From: Bromus sterilis
Taxonomy: Eukaryota > Streptophyta > Magnoliopsida > Poales > Poaceae
NCBI GenBank assembly: GCA_950022295.1
Contig: OX465598.1
Span: 114,125,001-114,189,000, forward strand
Direction of reading: 5' to 3'
Length of the DNA stretch: 64,000 nucleotides
Each line of letters begins with the position of its first letter. Position 1 is the stretch's first letter. This document shows, in pieces, positions 33,290 to 43,856 of the stretch. The notes beneath the pieces were generated by a model. The model worked only from the letters and a program-made list of their open reading frames with translations, was not told the origin of the DNA and ran no database searches. The translations under genes were made by a program, and so were the position numbers.

Positions 33290-34849
33290 AGAATCTTGCT
33301 CGACCTCTTCGGATGCCCTTCTGGGTAGAGAGGGTCCTGGGTGTGTGTTCCACCACGGGTCTTTATACCATAAGCCTGTAAATTTTCCTGTTTGGCATTA
33401 TTAGCAAGCAAATCTTTTTGCACATTAGAAATTTGTTCAAGATGAGTTTGAACCATATGAAAATGATTCACAAGATATTTAACATCATTAACTGTTCTTC
33501 CTAGAACATCAAGCAAACTTTTGATAGCAAGAGTATTATCATGCAACTGACCTTCTATCTTCTCATTAAAGTGATTCTGCTTCATAATAAAATTATCAAG
33601 GTCAACTAAACATTGGTCAGGAGGTTTACCTTTAGGGATGTCACTTGCATTGAAATCTAAAAGAGAGTGTACCTCTACCATAGGTGGGTGAGTGGTAGGC
33701 TCACACAGCTTCTCAACTGGAGGTAGATTCTTCACGTCTTTAGCTTTAATACCTTTGTCTCTTATAGACTTCTTTGCTTCTTGCATATCTTCGGGGCTTA
33801 GGACAAACATGCCCCTCTTCTTTGGTGGTGGAGGTGGTTCAGGCACGGACCAATCTTCATGGTTTTTGGCAATCTTGCCCATCAATTCTTCCGCATCGTC
33901 CGGTGTTCTTTGCCTGAAAACACAACCAACACAACTATCTAGATAGGATTAGACCCATTGGTTAGACCAGCATAAAATATATCTAGTAATTCATTCTTAG
34001 GGATCTCATGTCTCAGTCTAGCTTTCAGCAAACTGCAAAATCTCCCCCAAGATTTAGGGAGATGCTCATCCTGCAACTGTTTAAAGTTATAAATTCTTTG
34101 CAAAGCAGCATGTTGCATATGAGCAGGAAAATACTTATCAACGAAATATATAGCCATATCTTGAGGACTCTGAATGGAACCACATGGTAGTGCATCATAC
34201 CATGCTCTAGCATCTCCTTTCAAGGAAAAAGGAAGAAGCTTGGTCACATAAAAGTTCCGGATCCTTTCATCAGTAGTAAACAAGCCACCCAACTCAGTGA
34301 GTCTGGTCAGGTGCCCGATAGCATCATCATTTTCTCTGCAATAAAAGGTATCGGCTTCAACTGTGGATATAAGTGAAAGGTCAACAGAGAAATCATAATC
34401 AGGATCAGTGATGCATATAGGAGACGTAGCAAAAGTAGGATCAGGAGTAAACTTGTTCTTCAGGGAATGCTTTGCTAGCAACTTCTTTATAGTAGCAGGG
34501 TCGGAATCAGCACATTCATTAAGCTACCTGCAAAAATCATCATCAAGCGTAATATAATCATCCTCAAGGAGTTTCTCCTTAAGGCCAGCAAAGTTATGAG
34601 TTTTTCCAATTTCAACACCCGAGAATCGGGCAGCAGCAGCAATCTGTTCTTCAATAAAAGAAAGGTAGTAGAAGCATCATCAAAAGTATCTGACATATTG
34701 CCAGACTCAGCAGAAGTAGAATGTAACTGAGGTGAATCAAACTGACTCATAACTGAAGGTGAATCAAGTTTAGCACTAGTGCTAAGAGCAGTACCTCTTC
34801 TCGTACGGGGATGGTAAGATCGGAACCTTGGGGTCTCCTTTCTTACCAA
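33290..34849 (-). pseudogene. Athila-like gag, frameshifted
   Basis: Three overlapping pieces. 34849-34487 is the N-terminus, whose frame is lost near 34640. 34481-33939 is the capsid with HLTRLTELGGLF, FSLKGDARAWYDALP, FVDKYFPAHMQ and LLKARLRHEIPKNELLDIFYAGL. 33885-33196 has KIAKNHEDWSVPE and a helical HLEQISNVQKDLL segment. One small indel near 33942 separates the last two. The motifs match Retrotrans_gag of Athila elements. Confidence 0.82.
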
Positions 34850-34905
34850 TAGTGGATAGAGTGCAGCAGGTAGGATACTTCAAGTAGGCTTGTAAATAAA
34901 GCTAT

Positions 34906-34925
34906 GGTCCCCGGCAAAAGCGCCA
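34906..34925 (-). other. Primer-binding site of the Athila-like element
   Basis: Minus strand TGGCGCTTTTGCCGGGGACC, twelve bases inside the LTR; a tRNA-Asp-type site with changes in the middle (GCCGTT to GCTTTT). Confidence 0.75.
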
Positions 34926-35106
34926 GAAATCAGTACTTGATAACCCTCAACTGTAGGGGATCGAGATAGTCTTCGCGGGCAAGGTAATCCAATTTATTGA
35001 TTCGACACTTGGGGACACAAAGAATATGCACAGGCTTTGACAATTGAGTTGTCAATTCAACCGCACCTGAAATAAACACTTTCTTGCACAAAAGTATTAG
35101 TAGCAA

Positions 35107-35160
35107 CTGTCATACGGTGGTAGTAGTGGTGGTGATAATAGTGGTGATGGTGGTGGTGAA
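35107..35160. repeat. GTG/GGT-rich microsatellite
   Basis: Imperfect GTGGTGATA / GTGGTGATG trinucleotide-type run inside the Athila-like LTR. Confidence 0.75.
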
Positions 35161-35836
35161 ACAGCAAAAGTAAAACAGCAAAAGTAAACAACTAGTAACC
35201 AGCAAGAAAGAAAACACTGTAGGCTAGGGAGATGGATGCTTGGGCGCTGCTTGGATGAGAACGAACATGTAATAGATTCTAACACGAGCAAGGCTCACAG
35301 AAAAGAAAGGATCATCTAGGCAAATATCAAACATCAGGCATGTATCCCAGGGTAGTTGTACGTGCTTGCAATAAGAACTTTGCACAACATCTTTTGTCCT
35401 ACCCTCCCACTACAAACGGGGCCAAAAGGAACTTAGGGAGATTAAGGTACTCCTGTAAAAGAGCACCGGAACAAAGCATTAACACTTCATGGATACACGG
35501 AATCCTCAAATTATAGTCCATCCCCTTTGGTGTCCCAAGCTGTCACCATTGGGATTGCCGGTTCCGGACTATAATAGGTGCATACAACTCATAGATAGGA
35601 TCAAGAACACCACAAAATCAAGAAACAAAAGGGTGATCAGATCTGAAATCATGGCCCTCGGGCCCAAAGTGACAAGCATTAAGAGCAACAAGTTGTAACA
35701 GAGATGATAAACACCAAGTAGATGATAGGCAACATGCCCCCAACAATCTGATTGAACTATTACATGATCTAACTCATCCAATCCCTAACATCCCCTTTGC
35801 CTACAGCAGGGAATTACTCAAATATGAGAGAGAAAG

Positions 35837-36240
35837 TCATGGAGGGGTGAAGGAGAGGCGATGATTTCCCCTCACCGGAGGCCAAAGCAGCCTCCATATT
35901 AGCTCTCCCGGAGAAGAACAGAGGGTTGCGGCGGCTCCGTGACGTAGATTGCAAAAGCGACTTCTGTTCTGCGGTTTCTCCGTCGGGAGAATAAATAGGG
36001 TCAAAGTAGGGCACCGGGGGACGTGGGACCAAGCCAGGAGGGCAGGTGGTGCGGCCAGGGGCTGGGCCGCGCCAGGCACCCTCCTGGCTGCCCCCTGGCT
36101 GCCTTGTGGCCCCCCTTTGGACTTGCATAAGCTTCCGGAACGCTGATTTTTTATATATTTTTTGGGATTTTTCCAGCGTACCTATATATCCAGAAACCCG
36201 CACAAAAGAAAAGAGCACTGGTAACTCTGCTGAAAACAAC
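35837..36240 (-). other. GC-rich LTR leader, no gene
   Basis: Open frames here are products of GC-rich composition (GGCCAGG, CCCCCTGG). They lie in the LTR leader downstream of the TATA-like box and have no recognisable domain. Confidence 0.6.
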
Positions 36241-36334
36241 GTCAGTCTGGGTTAGTTTCGTTCAAATCATGCAAGAATGAAGCCAAAACAATAGCAAAAG
36301 TGTTTGGAAAAGTAGATACGTTTGAGACGTATCA

Positions 36335-36718
36335 ACTCCCCCAAGCTTAGCTATTGCTTTCCCTCAAGAAATTCAGTTCAATGAACTGGACGCGACAAAG
36401 AAAACTTTGAAAAACTCTTTTGCTTCATTAGATGTATATAAGCATGCACTACGAAAGAGTTGAGAAAGTTTTGACACCATGCTACAAGCACTATGCACGA
36501 AGCAATCCTTCTTTCATGTAATCAGTCACAAACAAACAAAAAGTAAATAATATGCTGCTGAGAATCAATTTAAGATCACAATGCACATAGCATAAACATA
36601 TCAGAGTGGTATCTCGCTAGCCTCCATGAGTGAAGCAAAACATAAATGCAGAAACTCCTCCGGAGTTTTAAAGGAGAGTAGAACTAAGACTTCATAATAA
36701 GAAAAAGCACAAGCAAGC
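36335..36718 (-). other. 3' interior remnant of an Athila-like copy
   Basis: Begins with the purine tract AAGCTTGGGGGAGT (minus strand) beside the LTR. It runs 384 bp without an ORF, then breaks directly into an LTR fragment. Confidence 0.7.
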
Positions 36719-36812
36719 GTCAGTCCGGGTTAGTTTTGTTCAAATCATGCAAGAATGAAGCCAAAACAATAGCAAAAGTGTTTGGAAAAGTAGATACGGT
36801 TGAGACGTATCA
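36719..36812 (-). repeat. 94-bp Athila-like LTR fragment
   Basis: Matches 36241-36334 with a few substitutions and ends at the same GACGTATCA terminus. The other 1.3 kb of this LTR is deleted. Confidence 0.88.
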
Positions 36813-36951
36813 GAAACCATCTTCAACCTCTACTTACCTGAGTTCGATAAACCTTAGGTCATCCACTTGAGGGAAATTGTTGTTGTCCTACAAACCTCTG
36901 TGCTTGGAGGCCCAACATAGTCTACAAGAATAGAAGCGTGCGTAGACATCA
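36813..36951 (+). repeat. Element B 5' LTR remnant
   Basis: From ACCATCTTCAACC to AGACATCA it matches 43721-43856 (end of the 3' LTR) with few changes. The first 1.3 kb is missing, lost where the Athila-like LTR fragment ends. Confidence 0.9.
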
Positions 36952-36960
36952 AGCTATTTC

Positions 36961-36979
36961 TGGCGCCGTTGCCGGGGAA
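36961..36979 (+). other. Primer-binding site of element B
   Basis: TGGCGCCGTTGCCGGGGAA, nine bases after the LTR end; complementary to tRNA-Asp. Confidence 0.88.
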
Positions 36980-37052
36980 GTAAGTGTTTGAAGGTATATC
37001 TTTAGATCTTGCAATTAAATATTTTCGTTTCTTGTTTTTATTTTCACTAGTT

Positions 37053-38506
37053 ATGTTTATGGAAAACCGCACTCTTAGTTCGTTGCTTGGGGAAGGCCGC
37101 TTTACCACACCCGTGGTAGAGAAGTCTCCTCCACCTACTGAATGTATCCCGTTCCAAATACCACTTGGGATAATTGAAATATTTAGGAATGATTGTTATG
37201 AGGGAACAGTCAATCCTAGTGTTCATTTGTTGAAACCTACAGAACTTTGTGAGTTGTTTAAGATTTCAGGTTTGACAAGAGGTGAAGTCATGAAGAAATT
37301 ATTTGCCTTGTCACTGAAAGGAAAAGAATTGGAATGGTATAGGCTACTAGATTATTCTCACCTAAGGGATTGGGAAGAGATCCAGTCTCTCTTTTACTCC
37401 AAGTTTTATCCTCTTCATGAAGTTCATGAGAATAGTAATTATGTTATAATTTATATCCTCATGACGGAGAGAGCATAGCTCAAGCTTGGGGGAGACTGAT
37501 AAATTTAATGCTAAAATGTCCTAACCATGGGCTCCCCAAAGATATAATTATTACTAATTTTTATGCAAGGCTCTCTCGACAGGATAAAGACTTGCTCGAT
37601 GCTTCCTCTATGGGTTCTTTCACAAACGGAAAGATTGATGCTAAATGGGAACTCCTTGAAAGAATTCAGCGCAACAATAAAGATTGGGAGATCGACAAAG
37701 GTAAAGATTCAGGTATAATTTATGAGTATGATCGCATTACGTCCTTTGTTGAAACTGCAAGTTTTAATAAGGTTAGTGCTAAGTTTGGGCTTGATTCTCA
37801 ACTCCTTGTTGATTTCCTCAAATCTTTTGCTTCACATCTTAATATTCCTAAGGAGGATTGGATCAAGCATCTTGAACATTTTAAAGAGATTTTTAAAGAA
37901 AATAAAATTGTTCATGATGATTGCAACATGCATGATCCAATTCCTGAAAATGAAGTTTTATATAAGCATGTTAATTTTTGTGGAGTGGATAAACCTTGTG
38001 AAAGACCTATTATTGAAGAAGAGAAGTATTGTAAGCAACATAAGCATGAAAGAACAATCACTTGGGTCAAAGATTTAAATGAAATTGCTAGAGAATTGTG
38101 TGACCCTTATCCTTTTACTTGTGAACTTTGTGGTATAGAGGGTCACTTTAATTTTCAATGCATGAACTTTCAAAACATAATTTTGAACCAGTTGTGTGAT
38201 AACATGATCACCCCTGATCTTTATGATGAACTTATGTTATTTTTGATGTGTGAAGAGTTATCAGAAAAGACTTCTTGGCTAGATGTTAATGCCTTAGGAA
38301 TAAACAACACTTTGCAAAATTTCCATCTCTATTGTGTTGTTAATTGCCATGAAAATGATTACATAAGTAAGATTAGAAAGGAGGGAACTTTACCAAAGTA
38401 TACAAAAGTCTCTTATATTTCTACTAATAAAAAGGAGAGTTTCTCCCAAGTTTCCCCTATTGTTTCTAATGATAAACCAGGATATATGGAGAAACTTCAT
38501 CTCTAA
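37053..38506 (+). pseudogene. gag: Element B gag with zinc knuckle, frameshifted
   Basis: Starts MFMENRTLSSLLGEG (ATG at 37053 or 37059, just downstream of the primer site). Capsid motifs: LCELFKISGLTRGEVMKKLF, FALSLKGKELEWYRLL, FYSKFYPLHEVHEN. One indel near 37450 moves the frame. The continuation runs through CPNHGLPKD, NFYARLSRQDKDLLD and a CCHC knuckle CELCGIEGHFNFQC near 38130, to a single TAA at 38504. The next stretch is in the same frame, so gag and the C-terminal domain were probably one protein. The motifs are close to Athila-type gag. Confidence 0.82.
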
Positions 38507-39505
38507 CCACTCCCTCCTAAGGTGAAGAAGAAGAAAAAGAAAAGGAGGAAGAGGAGAAAGAAGGAAGAAGAATGGGTATCAACCTGGCCTGAGCATATTC
38601 CTCGCATCAATTTTTTTCCTAACAGACATAAATTTATGGAGGATGTTGAGCTTGATTGCATTCATTATTATCCTGATGTTAAGTCCGTAGGCACTATTGA
38701 AGATGATTTTGATTATGATATGCATGTTACTTATTGTGACTGGGAAGATGATGATAATGCTACTTATGATCTTGAAAATCTTTTTGGTGCCAACTCTGAA
38801 AATGATGATATGGAAAGCTCTAAGCTTGGGGATGATAGGATTGCAAGTCCTTTACCCATTAGTGATGTGGTAATTGATAATTCTTTTGCTAGTAAGAATA
38901 AAGACAACATGTTTACAAATATAGTTGCTAGCAATGATAATGCTCTTCTCTACTATGATGATGGTATAACTCCTATCTATAGTGATTGTAAAGGTACCTA
39001 TGACATAAGGAGAAATTATCCTTATGAAACTTGTCATAATCATGGAGGGGATTACTCCCTTGCTGAACACCATCTTCCTAATACACAATTAATCTATAGT
39101 GTTCAAGTTGTTTATGATAGTCCTACTCCCACTATTACCAATGAGAAAGATTATGCTTATGAGAGTAAGAGTACCTTTTTGCATGTGGATCATGGTAACA
39201 ATGCTTTATGTGATACTTATATTGTTGAGTTTATTCATGATCCCACTGGAAATTTTTATGAGAAGGGAACACATGCTTATAGATATTTCAATAATATAAA
39301 GTTCCCTCTCTTTATGTTGAATGTTTTGAAGCTGCACTTGTTTTGCCTTCCTATGCTTATTGCTTTGTGCTTCAATGAATTATTCTATTGCAATATTGCT
39401 ATGCATAGGAAGCATGTTAGGCTTAAATGTGTTTCGTATTTTCTTCTTGATGCTCTCTTTTGTTCTTCAACTCTTATTCCTGCAAGAGCTTCATTAAAAT
39501 CTTAA
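38507..39505 (+). pseudogene. Element B C-terminal domain of unknown function
   Basis: In frame with gag after a single TAA. Begins with a Lys/Arg run (KKKKKKRRKRRKKEEEW), then an acidic region rich in Asp and Asn. The last 95 residues (CDTYIVEFIHDPTGNFYE, a hydrophobic LHLFCLPMLIALCFNELF segment, MHRKHVRLKCVSY, LLDALFC) match the element A ORF. There is no polymerase or protease motif. Codon-level conservation between the two elements, with several synonymous-type changes, suggests selection in the past. Confidence 0.7.
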
Positions 39506-42426
39506 GCCTAGCTAATGGCTTTAAAGAAGCGCTTTCAGGAGGCAGCCCGCAACGAATTTAGGCTTTCCTTTTTATTTTCTTCTATTTTTATTGGTCTTGA
39601 TGATTGTTACTACTGTACAAACATCATTGTATCTTTACTTTTCAAGCTTTGTGCCATTTATAGCCTCATATGACAAGGGAAGTGAAAGTTGTGACATGCT
39701 GTCCAGAAAACAGATTATGTCCTCGTGACTAGAAAAATCACAGAAAAATCCTAGTTCATGTTTTTGAGCTGAAACTTTTACACAGCGTGCTCTATACAAT
39801 TACGGAACTTTCTTATGTTCTGAGTTTTTTTTTATTTGAGTTGCAGAAGTATCCCTAAAAAATTCTTTACTACCTGCTGGCATGTCTTTCACAGATTCTG
39901 TCCTGTTTTTCCTTTTCTTCGTTTTGCAAACCTTAAGCTTGCTTTTTCTTTGCAAATTTTTTTTGGAAATCTTGAGAAACAGTAGCTCTTCAAGAAAATC
40001 GTTATTTCCAGTAGAGAAAAATATATTTTATTATGGGTACTAACCTCGCTAATCAGATTATGATGAGTTATGTATGAAGGGAGTTTTCAAGTGTGCGAGG
40101 GAAGTCGATGAAAGAAGATTCAGGAGTGTCAAACGCTCAAGCTTGGGGATGCCCCCATGCACCCCCAAGACATATTCAAGGAGACTCAAGCGTCTAAGCT
40201 TGGGGATGCCCCCGTGCATCCCCTTCTCCATCAACAATTATCAGTTCGTCTTTCGTTTCACTATATTTTTATCACTTCATGAGTTATGTGCTATGCTTGG
40301 AGCTTCTTGCTCTTTATTTCCTTTTTAGTTTTCATTAGCTTTGCTTGCTGTTCACAACAAGTTAGAACCCAACTTTCTTTGTGTGGGAGAGAAACACGCT
40401 CCACTTTCAAAATCTAGAACACATCATAAGATTTTTCATGCCTATATCTTTGTTGTGAGTGTTCTTTATCTTTTTCATAGCTACTGTCATGTTTAGCTCT
40501 TAGTTTTCATGCTTATCCTTTTAAGATCTTTTGTTTAGTTTTTTGCTGTAACTCTCTTGAGTTTTCATGTCTATCTTGTTTAGAGAGTTAGCCTGTTGCA
40601 CTGAGTTGTGTGTCTTGACTTGAAGTAGGTAATTGAGGTTGCTATTCAATTGTAGTAGTAACTTGCAATAGGTTTGAGGTATTGCTTTGAGTAATGTTTG
40701 GAATTTTGGTGTCAAGAGCTTTAGCCTATTAGTGATAGATGTCGTATTTTGGGCAATCCGTGTTTATTTTCAAAACTTACAAAATTAGTTGAGAACTGTA
40801 GCTACTAGATGGATAACTACTCTTTGGAGGGATCGAATATTAGAGAGTACACTCACGTACCATGAGTCGAGGATGCGCAAGGATAACCAAACCCCCATAC
40901 AATCCTCCTCGGGGTACTTGTCTCTTTGTGAATCTCCTTATTAGATTGACAGTTACCGATAATAAGTGCATGAGTTCTTCGGACTAATGTGAGTATTCGA
41001 AAGTTGACACTTCCACCTTCCAATATTTTGCTAGCCTCTCCTGTGCCGTGCATTGCTTTCTTCTCACTCCGAGAGTTGGCATCCACCTTCGCCGGTACAT
41101 CCAAATCCTTGGCATGATACGCTCTTTCATCATAAACCTCATTATATCCTTCCTCAAAACAGCCACCATACCTACCTATCAAGGCATTTCCATAGCCTTT
41201 CCGAGATACATTGCCATGCAACATCCATCTTATCATGACTTGATCTTCATGTCATACATGCTACTTGCTTGATCGATGAGCCTCATGCTAGTTGGTCCTT
41301 GCCCTATTTATTGCTACATGACGCGCTAGTATCATTGCATATCCTGCTACACTGGCAGAGGCATACATTTGCATACTTCATGATAGTTTCATTTTCTTTA
41401 TGATTTGAGTACCTTTGTAAAGTGTGAAAGATCTTCTATACTTCTTGTAATATATAGAGTGTTGCCGCTAAAGTGAGGAAAAGATCCCAAAGAGGACAAA
41501 ATCAAAAGATCCCAAAGAGGATAAATGAGAGAAATAGAAAGAGCCATTGAGGCCACCAAAAATACAAAAAAATAGAAAAAAGAGAAAAAGAAATAAAAAG
41601 AGAGAAGGGAGCAGACTACTATTCCTTTTGAGAGATCCACACTCGTACTCCCTCTTATATCTTGTACTCCATACAGATTATCATTCATGCATATAGCTAT
41701 GTGGGGACCTTCACACTATAGAACTTGGCTTGTATATTCCAATGATGAGCCTCCTCAAATGAGCTCTAGGTCTTCTTGAGCAAGCAATTTGGATGCACCC
41801 CCACTAGTTCCATTGGAGAGCTTACCTTAGCTCACATGTGCATCCGTTGCATGGCAATCCCTACTCCTCACATCATATCTATCATTTGGCTTTCTCTCGC
41901 CTATGATTGTCCTCATTGATGTGAGCCTTTCACACCCTTTTTGTCTTCCACCTCCACCATATTCTCTCTTTGCCATCCTAAGTGTCAACTTTCTTGCTTA
42001 CGCTCATCCATTGCATGAGTGCTAAAAATATCGAAAAGGAGTGGATCATTTTGACTTGTACCTGGCTAGTTGTCTGGGGATGAGTCAAGATAAGATTCCA
42101 AAGAAAACAAAGTGTGAAGCTTTAGTAGATTGAGTTCTCAACACAAAAATACTATTTTCTCGTATATCCCTATGCCCTTTCTTGCACGCAAACACCATTT
42201 GGAGACATTCGAGTCACGGACAGCGAGAGCTCTTGCACCTTTATGTTCTTATGTTGCTTGTTTCAATGCTAAATATAGACTCTTGCCTGTTATGAATTGA
42301 ATTGAATTGCATGCTTTGATTGATTTACTTAAAAGTTCTTATATTGTTGTTAGCATGTCACCACAGAAATTATGTTTATTATCATTTACCTACTGGAGGA
42401 CGAGAAGGAATTAAGCTTGGGGGTGT
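39506..42426 (+). other. 3' noncoding region of element B
   Basis: About 2.9 kb with no credible gene, collinear in inverse orientation with 4069-6984 of element A. Includes a purine-rich run near 41560-41630 and two copies of the 24-bp repeat near 41495-41530. Ends in the purine tract AAGCTTGGGGGTGT at 42413-42426. Confidence 0.8.
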
Positions 42427-43856
42427 TGATACGTCCAAAACGTATCTATAATTTCTGCTTGCTCCATGCATCTTTTATGTAATATTGCTATGATATAGAT
42501 ACACTTTCATACACTTTTGGTCATATTTGGACTAACCTATTAACTCAGTGCACCACAGTGCCAGTTTCTATTTTTTGTTGTTTTTGTATTTCAGGTTTTC
42601 CCATTATTAAAAGTGCTCACAAAATTCCAGAAGCTTCTTTATGCCCTAAGGAGGCCCAGAGGGGCCCCACCTGGTGCCTAGGCGGCCAGTGGGCGCGTCC
42701 TAGGGGGTGGTCGCGTCGGGAGGCCGCCTAGACTGCTGGTGGCCCCCCTGGCTGCCTCCCTTGGCCCTTATTTTTACTCGCCTCGCCAAAACCCTGATTC
42801 CGGACCCCTTTTCTCCAGAAGCAATTCCGATCTCCGCAGCCATCGCCGACAAGCTTCGGGGCACCAGAATTCCTGTTCCGGCACCCTGCTGGGACGGGGA
42901 AGTGCCCCCGGATTCATCTCCATCGACGTTGCTTCCTCCTTCCATGATGCGGGAGTAGTTCCTCCTCGGGGCTGAGGTTTCTACTAGTAGATATGTGGTC
43001 TTCTCTCTCTCTCTCATGATGTGATCTTTGTTGTGATCATTGGCTATGTTAATCTAGGGTGATCCCATGATGTTTCCCCTTCTTCTATGTATCGGATTTG
43101 ATGTACTCACTTGATCATATCTAGTATAATCCCCAAGACCATGGTGACAGCGATCTATTGGACATGGGTTAGAAGAATATTTTCATGAGTGATTTCCTCT
43201 TTTGTGTGTGGATTGAAGATTGAGAGTCTCTTGGTGCTTGTCTTTGACTATCCTTTAGATATGTTGTGGTGATTTTGGTACTCTCTTTGGATGGCCGCGG
43301 TGACATTGGGAAATCCATAGATGGGAATTACGAACTCTGAGGTGTGATTTTGTAGCCCTACACAATTCTCGTCCTCTCTTGACCACAAAGGAATGACCTC
43401 CGAGTGCGTCTCCATTGCATGTTTTATGGGAAATATCATGTGATTAGACTATGTTAATGTTGTTGAGAGTTTCCACTAGTGAAAGTATGAATCCTAGGCC
43501 TTGTTTCCACCATTGCAATACCGTTTGCGCTCACGTTTACTACTTGTTTGCTTGCTGCACTTTTTATTACAGATTCATATTACCTTGCTTTATCATACCT
43601 ATCACCCATATTTTACCATCTCTTCGCCGAACTAGTGCACCTATACCATTTGCCATTGTATTAGGTGTGTTGGGGACACAAGAGACTTCTTATATCTTAA
43701 TTGCAGTGTTGCTTGAGAGTGACCATCTTCAACCTCTACTTCCCTGAGTTCGATAAACCTTAGGTCATCCACTTGAGGGAAATTGCTGTTTTCCTACAAA
43801 CCTCTGCGCTTGGAGGCCCAACATAGTCTAGAAGAATAGAAGCGTGCATAGACATA
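42427..43856 (+). repeat. Element B 3' LTR (1,430 bp)
   Basis: Starts TGATACGTCC after the purine tract. The last 136 bp match the 5' LTR remnant; the terminal CATCA is changed to CATA. The first ~230 bp match the element A LTR. GC-rich leader at 42640-42960. Confidence 0.88.

Larger units (their letters stand above)
34938..36334 (-). repeat. Athila-like LTR (1,397 bp)
   Basis: Ends TGATAACCCTC and GACGTATCA. Contains a GGT/GTGGT-rich microsatellite at 35107-35160 and a TATA-like CTATTTATT on the minus strand at 35990-36000 ahead of a GC-rich leader. Flanked on the left by a primer site and on the right by a purine tract (36335-36350). Confidence 0.85.
32222..36812 (-). mobile_element. Athila-like Gypsy fragment: gag-protease, LTR, and an LTR-interior remnant
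   Basis: Minus-strand gag and protease (32222-34849), primer site (34906-34925) and a 1,397-bp LTR (34938-36334). On the other side of this LTR is a purine tract with 384 bp of 3' interior, then 94 bp of the same LTR ending at 36812. So one LTR is shared by two partial copies, as after unequal recombination. RT, RNase H, integrase and the left LTR are missing. The right end lies inside the 5' LTR of element B. Confidence 0.75.
36813..43856 (+). mobile_element. Element B: gag-only non-autonomous LTR retrotransposon, 5' LTR truncated
   Basis: Plus-strand element with a 139-bp remnant of the 5' LTR, primer site, a gag with zinc knuckle fused to a novel C-terminal domain, a 2.9-kb noncoding 3' region, purine tract and a full 1,430-bp 3' LTR. 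No protease, RT or integrase. It shares the LTR start, 3' region and C-terminal domain with element A. The Athila-like fragment interrupts its 5' LTR; its right end meets T1 LTR sequence at 43857. Confidence 0.88.
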
